Source: Prorocentrum cordatum
Taxonomy: Eukaryota; Sar; Dinophyceae; Prorocentrales; Prorocentraceae
NCBI GenBank assembly: GCA_963575745.1
Contig: CAUYUJ010000177.1
Coordinates: 1 to 64,000 of the forward strand
Length of the DNA stretch: 64,000 nt
Reading direction: 5' to 3'
Shown: piece after piece, positions 53,301-64,000 of the stretch
Numbering within the stretch: the stretch's first letter is position 1
How the letters are laid out: every line of letters begins with the position of its first letter
Made by a program: the position numbers and the translations under genes
The notes under the pieces: generated by a model
The model's database searches: none
Told to the model about the DNA's origin: nothing
The model's input: only the letters and a program-made list of their open reading frames with translations

Positions 53301-55503
53301 CACCCGCACGACAACTGGCGCACCGACCGCTAGAAGGGCCAGATCCCCAGGCGCAGCTTACCCGTGGCCCGCATCGAGGTGGGCCGACAGCCTGAGGGCG
53401 CGCCAACCTTCTATTGGAACAGCGCTGCCGTTGGGAAGCTCACCGCCAACGCGCAGGTCACCTTCGACAAGTCCAGCGACCAGTCCTTCCCCAACTCCCT
53501 GGCCGAGCCCGCCGACGCGGACGTCGAGTGGCGGACTCGGCGTTGCCTTCGTTCCGTGGAAAGTTCGGCATATTCCTGACCGCGAGGACAAGCGCTCCGC
53601 AGCCATCTGCGGACGGGGGGGCAGCCGCGCGGGCCCCCCACACCATGACGCTCACAAGAGAGACGCCAAGATGAAGCACCTCGCCAGGCTGCCCATGCTC
53701 AAGCCCACCCGGTGGGCTCTCCAAGACGTTCATGGGCCGGAGCCAGAACTCCGACTGGCTCTGCACCGCGCCCGCATCCTGCGCGCCCACTGCCTCTTCT
53801 GCCCCATCCCCGCTCGCGCGGCTGGCTGCGTCGCCGCCGCGGCGCCGAAACTGGACGACCGCGCGAAGGAACCGCAAGCGGAGATCGCCCCTGGTCGCGT
53901 TCTACGCCGACAGCTTCTGATGGCGCGCAGCGACGCCATCGGCTTCGAGGGGCTGGGCCGCGCCGCCTACTGCGTCCGCGGCTTCGACCTGCCGAGCGCT
54001 GGCCTCGACGCCATCGAAGAGCGCATCGGCGCCGACCGCGCCCGCTGCCTGGCGGCCCCTGAGCGCGCGGCCGCGGTCGCCCCCGGCGGCTTCAGCTTCT
54101 CCGGCAGGCCTGCCCGCTGCCCGCGCCCCGCCCAGGCGCGCCGCGACGTCTCCGTCGCCGACTCCTGCGACGGCGCCGGCGCAGACCAGCCTGCCAGGCG
54201 ACGGGGCGACATCCTGCCCCCCCCCTTCGCGGAGGCCCGCGGCGCCTCGACGGCGCGCCGCGCGGCTGACTGGCCTGCTGGCCCCAGCGCCCCGCGGTTG
54301 GACAGTGCGTCCGCCGCTGGCCCATCGCGGCCGGCGCAGCCTTGGCACTGGGGCGCGCGCGCGCGCTGGCAGACCCATTTCGAGCTGCTCGACTTTGCGC
54401 ATCTCCGACCGCGCGCCGATCTGCGCGGGGGCCGCCGCGCGCCAGCCCATCCGACCTGGCGCGCAGCGCGCCCCTGGCCGCGTCTTCAAACGCGCCAGGC
54501 TCAAGTTCTTCCCCGGCGGCCTCGTTGCCGCCGTTTCTGACGCGGGCTCTCTTGCCGCCTACAAGAATCACTCCACCTAAGGGAGCTTGCAAGGGGAACC
54601 GCTTGCGCTACCCGAAACTCCCCGTTGGAAATTCAGCGCCGGCGCCACCTGCAGAGCTCCCGCTCGATCGCCAGGGCCCTCCGGCGCGGCGACACCAGGC
54701 TGGCCAGCGCCCATCACCGCAAGCACGAGGTCGCCAAGGGGCGCGCCCGCGTCGCCGACGACAGGGTCGAGCTCCACGACGCAGTGGCCTCTGGGCGCCC
54801 AGTCGCCAGTCGCCAGACGGATCGCCGCCGCGAGCGCGCCGAGGCCGCCCAGAGGCGCGCCGACGCTGCCGACGAGGAGAAAGCTGCTTGGTCTTCACCG
54901 TGCTCGCAGAGCTGATGCTCGGCGCGCCCATCCGCGGGCGCCCAGCAAGCGCCGCGCGACCCTCCCATCGATCGTCCACGAGTGGATGGACATCTTCGAC
55001 AAGCTCGACCTGCCCGAGCACATCCGCAAGTACTGGGGCGAGGTCTTTGCGGAGAAGCCCGCGCGTAGCGGCTTCCGCCGGCGGCTCCTGATCGAGAACG
55101 CCGCGGACCTCGGCCTCGCCGACTGTCGCGCGCCGACGCTGCGCCACAGCGAGATGGCCACCGAGGCGGCCAACCGGACAGCGCCAGGACCTGATGGCCC
55201 CCCTGCGCCGCCCTTTCGAGTTCATTCGCATTCATGCCTCGCGGCAAGCGCCGACGGCATCGGGGCCGCCATCGAGAATGGCGCCCTGCGCAATAAGGCG
55301 CGCGCCGCCTTCCATGCTGCGGAGCTGCTGGCTGGGCCCCGCCTCGACTTCAAGAAGTGCGCCGTCGTTCCCTTTGGGGGGCGCGTTCGACCCCAACATG
55401 ATTTTGGAGTCTCAGGGCAGGCTGCGCTCCTTTCAGGACTCCTGGGGCCCCATCAGCATCGCAGTCTGAGTCAAGTACCTGCGATTGCTCCCCGGCCCCG
55501 CGG
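53300..55503 (+). pseudogene. Second non-LTR-like retroelement remnant (reverse transcriptase), interrupted
   Basis: Plus-strand frames are scattered over 2.2 kb. Around 54961-55150 is PSIVHEWMDIFDKLDLPEHI followed by a basic stretch, a typical pre-domain of LINE polyproteins. TAPGPDG at 55180-55198 is the conserved pGpDG start of the reverse transcriptase. CLAASADGIGAAIENG at about 55235 stands where the palm (f)ADDi.. belongs, with one Asp lost, followed by GPRLDFKKCAVVPFG (the aGL.l...KC.vv segment). At 55473 KYLRLLPGPAG (the usual KYLG...GP) is reached through a TGA. The region between pGpDG and the palm is far too short, so an internal deletion is likely. The gene stops at the GGA tract where duplication copy B begins. 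An endonuclease was not identified. Confidence 0.55.
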
Positions 55504-55536
55504 GAGGAGGAGGAGGAGGAGGAGGAGGAGGAGGAG
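55503..55536. repeat. GGA tract at the duplication junction
   Basis: About 11 GGA triplets join the reverse transcriptase remnant to duplicated Derlin sequence. The equivalent tract in copy A is 12664-12741, more than twice as long. Confidence 0.9.
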
Positions 55537-55564
55537 GCCTTCTCTGCCTTGGCCCCCTCTGGAG

Positions 55565-55666
55565 CCCCCGGCCCATCCGTGCGCGCTGATACTCCTGTCG
55601 GTGGCGAGACATCCGCAGAGGATCCTGGACAGGCTGATCGGCTTCTTCGTCGGGCACGTCTATCTG
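55565..55666 (+). pseudogene. DER1: Derlin exon 4, duplicated fragment
   Basis: It looks identical to 12770-12871, including the GFFVGHVYL segment. It has no upstream Derlin exons: the sequence to its left is a retroelement remnant. It cannot form a Derlin on its own. An unbroken plus frame (54587-55846) fuses retroelement sequence to this exon, probably by chance. Confidence 0.8.
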
Positions 55667-56981
55667 GCCGCCTGCGGCAAGTCCCGCCGCCGCTGTCATC
55701 GCAGCACGACGGAGGGTAGGGGTCGGAGGAGGACGAGCAGCGGGAGGAGGAGATGGAGGAGGAGGAGGAGGAGGAGGAGGAGGAGGAGGAGGAGGAGGCT
55801 CTCGGAGGAACAGCAGCAGGATGAGGATCAGGAAGAGCAGGAGTGAGAAGACTGCGCGCGACCTGGAACCGGGCGTTTGGCCACCGCTCTGAGGAGGAGG
55901 AGGAGGAGGAGGAGGAGGAGGGGATGGAGGAGATGGAGAAGTAGGAGGAGGAGGAGGAGGCGGCGGAGGAGCAGTGTAAACCCAAGACGCATCAGCGATG
56001 TTACGAGCAAACCTCCTTCCAAATTCCCCCTTCACAGGTCCCTACAAGAGCATCTGTTCGTGGTGGGACGCGTCCCGTTGGAAGACTGCAGTTTGTGAGT
56101 CCTCAATCCTGCCAAACCGCAATTTCTGGGATGCGCGTGACTGTTGCGTCCTGGTATTCCTGAGTGGTGCCAGAACGACATTGCTGGATTTCAACTCCGC
56201 GAATCCAGATAACTGTTGCGTCTTGGCAGTCCTAGGTCGTGCCAGAATTTCAGCCATACGAATCCTTGAGCCTGCTGCACACCTTCACTACGAATGTGCG
56301 CGGCGCCCAGGCCAGAGCCACCTTTTGAAAACCAGCCGCCGCCCTTGAGGTTGTTGCAGACTTTTACGACGAGGGCGATAAGCACACTATGAAAAGGAGC
56401 CGCCGTCTATTTTCGATACCATGGCGTATTCCAAACGTCAGGGCCCTCAATGGTGAGGAAGTCTCCAGCGACACGCTGGGCCAGTCCTGCGGACACATTT
56501 CTGGGGGGGCGACAGGGATAAGCTACAGGCCTCGGAACAAATTAGCGAACACTCATGCCACATTCATCCGTCAACGCTTCCCCCTCCCCCCAATATTCAA
56601 AGTTGGCGGTGGGTCTGATGAGATGCACTTGGGCCGCAGTGCCCCCGCGCGTGCCAACATTGAGTTTGGGGGGGAGGGGGAGTGTTCAGCAATTGTTTCC
56701 CTCTACCGTATTTCAAGGGGAAGGGATGGAGGTGGAGGGGGATAAAGGTTCAATGACAATGGAGGGAGGGGAGGGGGAGGTCCGGGCAGAACAGGGAGGA
56801 CGGACGGCGGACAATGTGGGCTGTGACACCTATGAGATGACTGGTGCTGGAGGAGGAGGCGGAGGAGAAAGAGGAGGAGGGGGAGGAAGAGGGGAGAAGG
56901 AGGATCAGCCAGAAGAGGAGGAGGAGGATGAGGAGAAGGAGGAGGAGGAGCAGGACATTCCAACACGCTCCTACGTGTCAG

Positions 56982-57077
56982 GGGACACGTGAGTTGTTTC
57001 AGTTCGAAGACTTCGAGCATGATGGACACTGCCAAATGGGTTTCGCTTTTCTACGCCGAGAGCGCCTCAAGGTACAT
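56982..57077 (+). pseudogene. DER1: Derlin exon 5, degraded duplicate
   Basis: It aligns to 14187-14281 but is riddled with small changes: the acceptor context CAGGGGACAC is kept, then TGAGTTGTTTCAG replaces the codons for VTDYFF. The remnant TTCGAAGACTTCG and GAGCGCCTCAAGGT can still be matched. The frame is lost. Neighbouring duplicated sequence to the left is identical to copy A, so this damage is strikingly local. Confidence 0.7.
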
Positions 57078-58622
57078 CTGTTCAGCGAGCATTGACCTGT
57101 TCCGTGGGCCATGTCCACGGAGCCTCCACGCAACTCGCTCTCCAGCCGATGGGGGAAGGGGGGTCGTGAGAAGGGGTGGAGCGATTCAGGACGGAGGAGC
57201 AACGGAGGAGGCGGGCTGAAACCCCTAATGGTCGTTTGCTGCAGCTGCACTTGGTTCGAAGTCAGCTTTTTCCCGATGAGAGGGCAGGCGCCCCCCCTTG
57301 ATAAGACCAGCATCCTGTCGGGGGATCTTGGAGCGAGGGCCCCGCCTCGTACAGGAGCTGCTTCGCCTCCTCCTCACTCCTCCTTCTCCATCCTCCTCCC
57401 TCTCCTCCTCCTTCCTCCTCCTCCTCCTCCTCCTCCTCCTCCTCCTCCTCCTCCTCACACAGGCGCTGCTTTGCATCCTCCTCCTCCTCTTCCTCTTGGG
57501 GAGCGCGGCCGCGTAGCGGACTGAGAGACATCTGGGGCCCTGGCGGTCGTCAGCGTGCTGACGGTCGCCAGGGCCTCTTTCATGACGTCCCCTCCTCCTC
57601 CTCCATCTCCTCCTCCTCCCCTCCTCAACCTCCTCCTCCGTCTCCTCCGCCTCCTCCTCCTCCTCCTCCTCCTCCTCCTCCTCCTGGTCCGTGGATCCAG
57701 AGGGCGCGCGGGCAAAACAACGTGTAAAAAGTTGGGGTGGTGCGCCAGATGCGTCCCATATGCAGTCAAGAGCAGTGTTCCAGACGCGCAATGCAAATTA
57801 TGCCATGGGATAGCGCAAACATGTGTCACACATGAGAACCTTCCATTGGAATTACTTTTTTTGCCCATTGTTGTCTTGGTCGGTCTCTGCGGCGGCGGTG
57901 AGCCCAATTGTTCGGATTGCCGTCGACCGCAGAAACCAGTTGTCTTACTAAATCATGGCCTGACCGCGCGGCCATCTTATCGTACAGGTCGGTATGTACT
58001 TCGTCTACAATGCCAGATCGAGGTTTGGAGTCTGCCCGTCCCAAGGCAGTCTCGTGAGATATATGCGAGTAATGTGCATGAGGGATGCCCATGATTACAG
58101 TCGGGTCGCTGAGGAAGGAACCCTTTTCGTTGGGGAGAGGCTCAGTGTTATTCCTCAATTGTTGTGCAGTGTTCCTTAGGTTTTCGATGGGACATCGAAA
58201 TTTAAGTCATGGAAGAAATGGGCCTCGTTCCTTCTTTGGGGCTACTTCGGTCAATGCCCCCATTCTATTTCGCAAACGTGTGCCGTGGAACTCGCCCGAC
58301 TTAAGTTTGTCCGCTCTGGGCAGCAACAGAGGGTCTAGCGAATACAAACTTGGCCACCACACAACTTGAATATACATGCGCACACATACACATACATATA
58401 GACGTACACATACAACGGCGCACCGGGTCCGGGCGCCCGGGGCCGGCGCCGCTACCGCAAATGTGGGCCCCGGGGCCCTCGGGGAGCCCCGGGGCCTCAC
58501 AGAAGGCCGCCAGAAGGCGCCAAGGAGGCCCCAAGAGGCTCCAGAACAGACCCGGGACGCCCGAAGGTTGCTCCCAGACGCCCAACTTGAACATACATGC
58601 GCACACATACACATACATATCA

Positions 58623-58653
<31 letters not shown>

Positions 58654-59560
58654 CAAGACTGCAGTGGCGCTTCGCGCCATGCACCTTGGTCCTTGAAATT
58701 TGGTATGCAGGCGGACTAACGGGAAGGTCAAGCCGACAATTTAGCGATAACTCCTTTTCCGGCATCGCCGCTATAATAATGTTATTCGTTATCCTTCCTC
58801 CATGCATCTTATTCCTACTTTTCGCCATGCCCTGCGCATTCTCCCCATCCTCCTCAGCTCTTTTTGCGGAGGCTCCTCCTTGGAGAGCCTCTGGGGGCCT
58901 CATGGGCGTGTTCTGGAAGCTTTCTTAAGGCCTTCTGGAGGCCTCCTGGGCGTGTTCTGGTGGGTTCTGGGGGCTTGTCGGGCCACCCTGCCTCCAACCG
59001 CGTTCTCCCTGAACGACCGGGTCACGATTTGGAATGCTTCGGAGGGTGTCTTAGGGCCATCTTGGGCCGCCATGGGGCTCCCTGGAGGCCGTCTTGGACC
59101 CCTGTTGTGCCGTTTTGGGGCTCTCCTGGACTGCCTGGAAGCCCTTTCGGATGGTTGTGGTGCGATTTTGGAGCCTCCCAGGCGGCTTAGGACGCCCAGA
59201 AGACCGCCGTCTTGGAGCGTCGGGAAGCCGAAAAGAGGAGAACCCCAAAATAAGCCACAAACCAACAAAATCAACGATTTTCGCCTCGTGGGGCCTTCTT
59301 GGGAGTGCTCTTGGAGGCCTCTTGGGACGTTTCGGGACGATCTTTGGGGGTATGACGGCTTCTTGGGGGTCGTCGTCGACCGTATTGGGGCTCTCTGGGG
59401 TCGTTTCGGGAGCGCGCCACGTCCTGCGAGGCCCTGGGGGCCGCTTCGAGGCCCGTCCGGAGGGTCCCTAAGCCCCAGATCGCGGTAGTCCGGTTTTGGG
59501 GGGGGGGGCGGACGGGTTCTCCCCGCCCGAGCGTGCAGAAATATAGAAAGAGGAATCATT

Positions 59561-59591
<31 letters not shown>

Positions 59592-59649
59592 TATATATAT
59601 TATGCATGTATGCACATGCACATTCTATAAGTAAGCAGCCCCCCCCCCC

Positions 59650-59990
59650 CGGCCTGGCTGGCCGGCCCCGCAGCCATCGGCGGACAGCCGGCCGCCGGTG
59701 CCGCCCCCCCCCCCATGTCGTGCTTCTTCTTTATCTTTCTGTCTTATCTTTTCTTTCTTTGGTCTATTTTATTCTTTTTTCTTCTTGTTCTTTTCTTTTT
59801 TTTTTTTCGTTATTTACTTATTTATTCTTTTTTTTTTTCCCACGAAGGCGCTCTCTGGAGAGGCCACGAGGGCGCCAAGGACGAGCCGACGGGTTTTCAG
59901 AGGCCCTATGGACGGGCGCAAGATAGGGCGACGAGATTATACATATCCCACGCTCCCGGCCAGGCCATTCCTGGGGGCCCGAGGAGCGGT
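59650..59990. other. Copy-B-specific T-rich tract and degraded hairpin arm
   Basis: After a C-run, TGCTTCTTCTTTATCTTTC and similar T-rich words fill about 130 bases (to 59838) that copy A lacks. The following left arm of the hairpin element (59924-59987) differs from copy A by many substitutions and small indels, while the right arm (60031-60092) is intact. Confidence 0.7.
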
Positions 59991-61786
59991 GTATTACGCC
60001 CTCCGGCCCTGCCAGGGAGGCATATACACAGCTCCTGGGCCCAGGATGGGCCTGGCCAGGAGCAGTGGATATGTATAGATCTCGTCGCCCTACAAGAAGG
60101 TCCCGAGCTGCCCAATACGGCCTAGGAGGATTCCCAGGGCTCTCCCAAGAGGGGCCCAGGAGGCCCAGATCGTCTCATTCCTGTGGGACAGACGTGCAGT
60201 TTTGGCACGTGCGACTTGTCAGCTCTCGCGGCTGTGAAGTCGGTCCAAGACTTCCCCAAGACTTCCCCAAGGCAGCCCAAGACGTTCCCAGGAGGCCCCC
60301 GGGCCAGCCCAGCAGGCCGCCAAGACGGCCCGAGGGCCGCCTGAGACGCCGAGTTGGCCCCAAGACGGCGCCCAACACGGCCCAAGAAGGTTCCGAGTCG
60401 CCCAAGACTGCCCAAGATGGCCCCAAGAAGGTCCAAGAAGGCTCCAAACCCCAGGGGGTTCGAGTCAGGATTGCGCAACATCTTGCAGCTCTCAGCCTCT
60501 AGGATTCGCCTTGCAGGGCAATGCTGTTCTCAAGAGAGCAAAGCCCGCCTGCCTGTTCTTCGGGGCCTCCCCGCTCGATCACTCGGGGCCGCCGGCTGCC
60601 CGCCGGGATGTCCACCGACAGTTTCCTGTCCAAAAAAAAAGTCCAAAAAGGCTCAGAGGCGTCCCAAGAGGCCTCCAAGAGCACTCCCAGGAGGGCCCCA
60701 AGAAGCCACAGTTGTTGAATGCATACGGGGAAAGGTACATTTCATCAAATGCGACTTTTCGGCCTTCACGGCTTTGAAGACGGTCCGAAAGGCTCCCCAG
60801 ACTTGCCCAAAAGAGCCAAAGACACTCCCAAGAGGCCCTCACGACAGCCCAAGAGGGGGCCAAGACGGCCCGAGGGCTGCCCAAGACGGCCGAAGAAGGC
60901 CCGAGTCGCCCAAGATTGCCCAAGATGGCCCCAAGAAGGTCCAAGAAGTCTCCGAGACGTCCTAAGAGTGCTCCAAGAGCACTCCCAAGAGGATCCCAAG
61001 AAACTTGATTCGTTACATTCCTGCTGGCGAAGCGTACATTTTTAGCATCTACGGTTTGGGGGCCTTCACGGCTTCGAAGACGGTCCGAGAGGCCCCCAAT
61101 ATTTCCCCAAGCGAACTGAAAACCCTCCCAAGTGGCCCCAAAGATAGCCCAAAACGACGCCAAGACGGCCCAAGGGCCGACTGAGACGGCTCCAGCAGGG
61201 GTCCAAAAGGGGAACTCCGACTCGACAGTTGCAGCCTTCTGCCCAAAGAACCTCCCAGGAGGACACAGATGAGAAAACAGACGGCAGGAAACGACATATG
61301 CGTGATACAGATAATATGGAGGAAGTGGAGAAGAAGGACGAGGGGGGACGGAGAAGGAAACACACCACTCCTTGCCCGTGCCTCCCACCTGGACTATCCT
61401 CCTCCACAATGTTGAACTCTATTCCCCTTCTCCTCCAAACTCCATCGGTCCTCCTCTTCGTCTTCTTCCTTCCTGCTGTCACAACGTTTGTGCTTATGCC
61501 ACCGATAACTTCTGACGGTTCATCTTCGGCCGTCGTCTTCCTCTTCAATCCCCACTGACCCTCCGTCATCCTTCTCATCAATCTTCAAAGTATATCTTGA
61601 GCGTTCCTCCTCTAGACCTCTCTCTAAACCTCCTCCTGGCCGTTCAACAAAAATCCGATTTCAGGTCGCCCCTGGGACGTCGTCGCCGTCGTCACCTTTC
61701 GCCGGCCTTTCGCCGATTTTTTCTCGCAAGATTCGTCCGGAGTGGCCGCGGCGTCCGGGAGCGGTTCCGAGAGGGGACCGACATCT

Positions 61787-62490
61787 GACTCAATCGATCT
61801 CACTATCGATCTCACTCAACGGAATACCACGGGACACCACGGGACACCACGGGACACTTGTCGATCTCGCTATCGATTTCACTATCGATCTCACTCAACG
61901 GGACATCACGGGACACCACGGGCCACCACGGGACACCACGGGACACCGCGGAACACTTCTCGATCTCACTATCGGTCTCACGATCGATCTCACTATCAAT
62001 CTCACTCAGCGGGACACCATAGGACACCACCGGACACCACGGGACACTTCGGGAAATCACAGCGATCTCACTATCGATCTCACTATCGATCTCACTCAGC
62101 GGAACACCACGGGACACCAAGGGACATCACGGAACGCCTGTCGATCTCAGTATCGATCTCACTTTTTGGGACACCACGGGACACCACGGGACACCACGGG
62201 ACACCGCGGGCACCACATCGATCTCAGTATCGATCTCAGTATCGATCTCACTTTTTGGGACACCACGGGACACGACGGGACACAACGGGACACCTGTCGA
62301 TCTCACTATCGATCTCACTATCGATCTCACTTTTTGGGACACCACGGGACACCACGGGACAGCACCACATCGATCTCACTATCGATTTCACTATCGATCT
62401 CACTATCGATCTCACTATCGATCTCACTCAACGGGAAACCACGGGACACCATGGGACACCACGGGACACCACGGGACACCAGCGGGACAC
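61787..62490 (+). repeat. Interleaved 12-mer and 10-mer minisatellite, copy B
   Basis: Same unit order as 19315-20020. The array looks unchanged between copies, which suggests the duplication is young relative to the turnover of such arrays. Confidence 0.9.
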
Positions 62491-63610
62491 TGCGCGGCAC
62501 CGGCCGCCGGAGGACCAACATTTGGTCCGGCCGCGGCCCAGCCACAGGAGGATGTCGGGACACCAGCAGGACACCGGCGGGGCACCTCGCGGCACCGGCC
62601 GCCGGAGGAGCAACTTTTGGTCTGGCCGCGGCCCAGCCACAGGAGGATTTCCTCTCGCCCGCCCACGCAGCTTCGCCTCGCACGCACGCACGGCACGCAC
62701 GACACGAACCCGAAACCGAAATCGATTTCCCGGTAAGGGGGGTCTCCGTTTCACGTCGGACTCCCCCCCCCACTTCCGACCACATTTGCATACATATAAC
62801 GATAACTATACATATACACATACACCTATTCATATACATTTACGGTTACATTTAAATATACATATCACTATACTTATACATTACATTATACATCTATATA
62901 TCTATGTATATGTATATACATATAGATATGCATGCGCATACGCATAAACATATACCTGTACGCATACATATTTACACACACATATTTATGCATACACAAA
63001 GACATGCGAGTGTACATGTTTCGGCACACGTACATATACCTATGCAGCTACATGTACATCTAAACATACATTTACATAGACACACACATACATACACATG
63101 TACATTTATATTATACATTATACGTCATACATATACATGAACACGTACATCTACACATACTTTTACATGTACAACTAAGCATACGTATACATATAGATAC
63201 ATATTCACGCATATACATATGCATGCACACATACACATGCACATACACGTACACATGCATATACACATGTGCGTATACTTATATTGACGCGTTTGCATGC
63301 ACATATACAATTATACATTTACCTGCATATGAGTACATACACACGTATTCACATAGATATACATATATTTACATATACATCTGCCTATACATACATACAT
63401 ATATACTGCGACGACGACTTTTTGGTCCATTCTTAGGTCGCTGTGGGATGGCCTCGAGAGGTTTTGGAAGTCACTTGGGCCGTTGGCGTAAGCACTGGTC
63501 ACAAATTAGCCTGGCGAAGGACCCAACCATATGCAGTTGAGAGTACCGCAATTGTGAATCTCTTCTTCGGTGGCGCTCCCTATGGGGCCACGAGCCGTAT
63601 GAGGGGTGGC

Positions 63611-64000
63611 CGAAACGTGGCACCAACCGCGAAGACATAGGTCCGAAAAAAGCCGCTGCGACGCGCAGCGAGTCTGGAATGAATCGTTGTTTTATCGCAT
63701 GGCGCGGCGCGTGTCCCAGTTTGGGCTGCGTGACCCCTCGCGAGACTTCCCTGGGACCCCTGTGGCAGGGGTGCGGGAGTGCGGACGGCACACTCCCGGT
63801 GGAGCCCTGGGGCCAGGGTGAGGGGTGTGCCGAGAGGCGGAGGGCCAGGGGCCTTTGGAGGGGTGCCGGAGTGTGCGGGACGCCATGCGGGAGGGACGGC
63901 GGGCAGGGAGGTCGCATGATGCGTGCCGAAATGGTGGGCTGACGGGGCGGTGGGAGTCCCTATGGGGCCACGGAGGGGTGTGGAAATGGGTGTGCGGGAA
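63611..64000. repeat. Degraded start of the palindrome left arm
   Basis: Fragments such as GTGACCCCTCGCGAGACTTC, CTTCCCTGGGA, GGGGCCA and GAAATGGGTGTGCGGGA correspond to 21140-21700 and the 90-bp units, but with gaps and many changes. The window ends inside it. Confidence 0.6.

Larger units (their letters stand above)
55537..63610. repeat. Segmental duplication, copy B
   Basis: Direct repeat of 12742-21139. It is intact over most of its length, with copy-specific differences at 56982-57430, 59147-59162 (empty insertion site), 59650-59990 (T-rich tract and degraded hairpin arm) and 61727-61790. It carries the same CCCAAG arrays (58859-59500, 60120-61210), the interleaved minisatellite (61787-62490) and the ACATATAC tract (62781-63406) as copy A. 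The repeat may continue, badly degraded, past 63610. Confidence 0.9.

Noticed and set aside
53431-54540. 369-residue plus-strand frame as a host gene
   Set aside because: Overlapping frames on the minus strand are equally open in this GC-rich DNA, and the only recognisable motifs nearby belong to a reverse transcriptase.

Overview
The window looks like dinoflagellate nuclear DNA. (1) A degenerate copy of the dinoflagellate spliced leader, matching 18 of 21 positions, sits at 52871-52891. (2) A decayed retroelement at 42.7-45.3 kb carries a DNMT3-like cytosine-5 methyltransferase beside RNase H and tyrosine-recombinase remnants, a combination known from dinoflagellate retrotransposons. (3) The DNA is GC-rich, very gene-poor and full of trinucleotide microsatellites and minisatellites. 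The species cannot be named from the sequence. One 100-N scaffold gap lies at 28433-28532.

Layout. 0-6.7 kb: a minus-strand non-LTR retrotransposon (coiled-coil ORF1, APE-type endonuclease, reverse transcriptase, RNase H), frameshifted, set between two GGA/GGAGGGA tracts. 7-10 kb: dispersed repeats, a hairpin, an inverted-repeat element and a CAT microsatellite. 10.06-14.28 kb: the only recognisable host gene, a Derlin (ER-associated degradation membrane protein) in at least five exons whose introns are packed with repeats. 12.74-21.14 kb: copy A of a segmental duplication that contains Derlin exons 4-5 and several repeat families. 21.03-26.22 kb: a very large inverted repeat with 90-bp tandem arrays. 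26.2-42.7 kb: minisatellites (75, 42 and about 430 bp units), GTA and GGT microsatellites and CCCAAG-rich composite repeats, with no convincing gene. 42.7-45.3 kb: the methyltransferase retroelement. 45.3-52.8 kb: minisatellites and dispersed repeats. 52.87-55.5 kb: the spliced-leader relic followed by a second, plus-strand reverse-transcriptase remnant. 55.54 kb to the end: copy B of the duplication, starting inside that reverse transcriptase at a GGA tract.

The genes do not form an operon or pathway. Derlin is the single host gene, and the rest is mobile-element debris and tandem repeats. The duplication copied the 3' half of Derlin without its 5' half, so copy B holds a Derlin pseudogene fragment. 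Most long open frames in the tandem arrays are open on several frames of both strands and are treated as non-coding. Several patches where copy B differs strongly from an otherwise identical copy A may be poor consensus sequence rather than biology, and this is flagged below.
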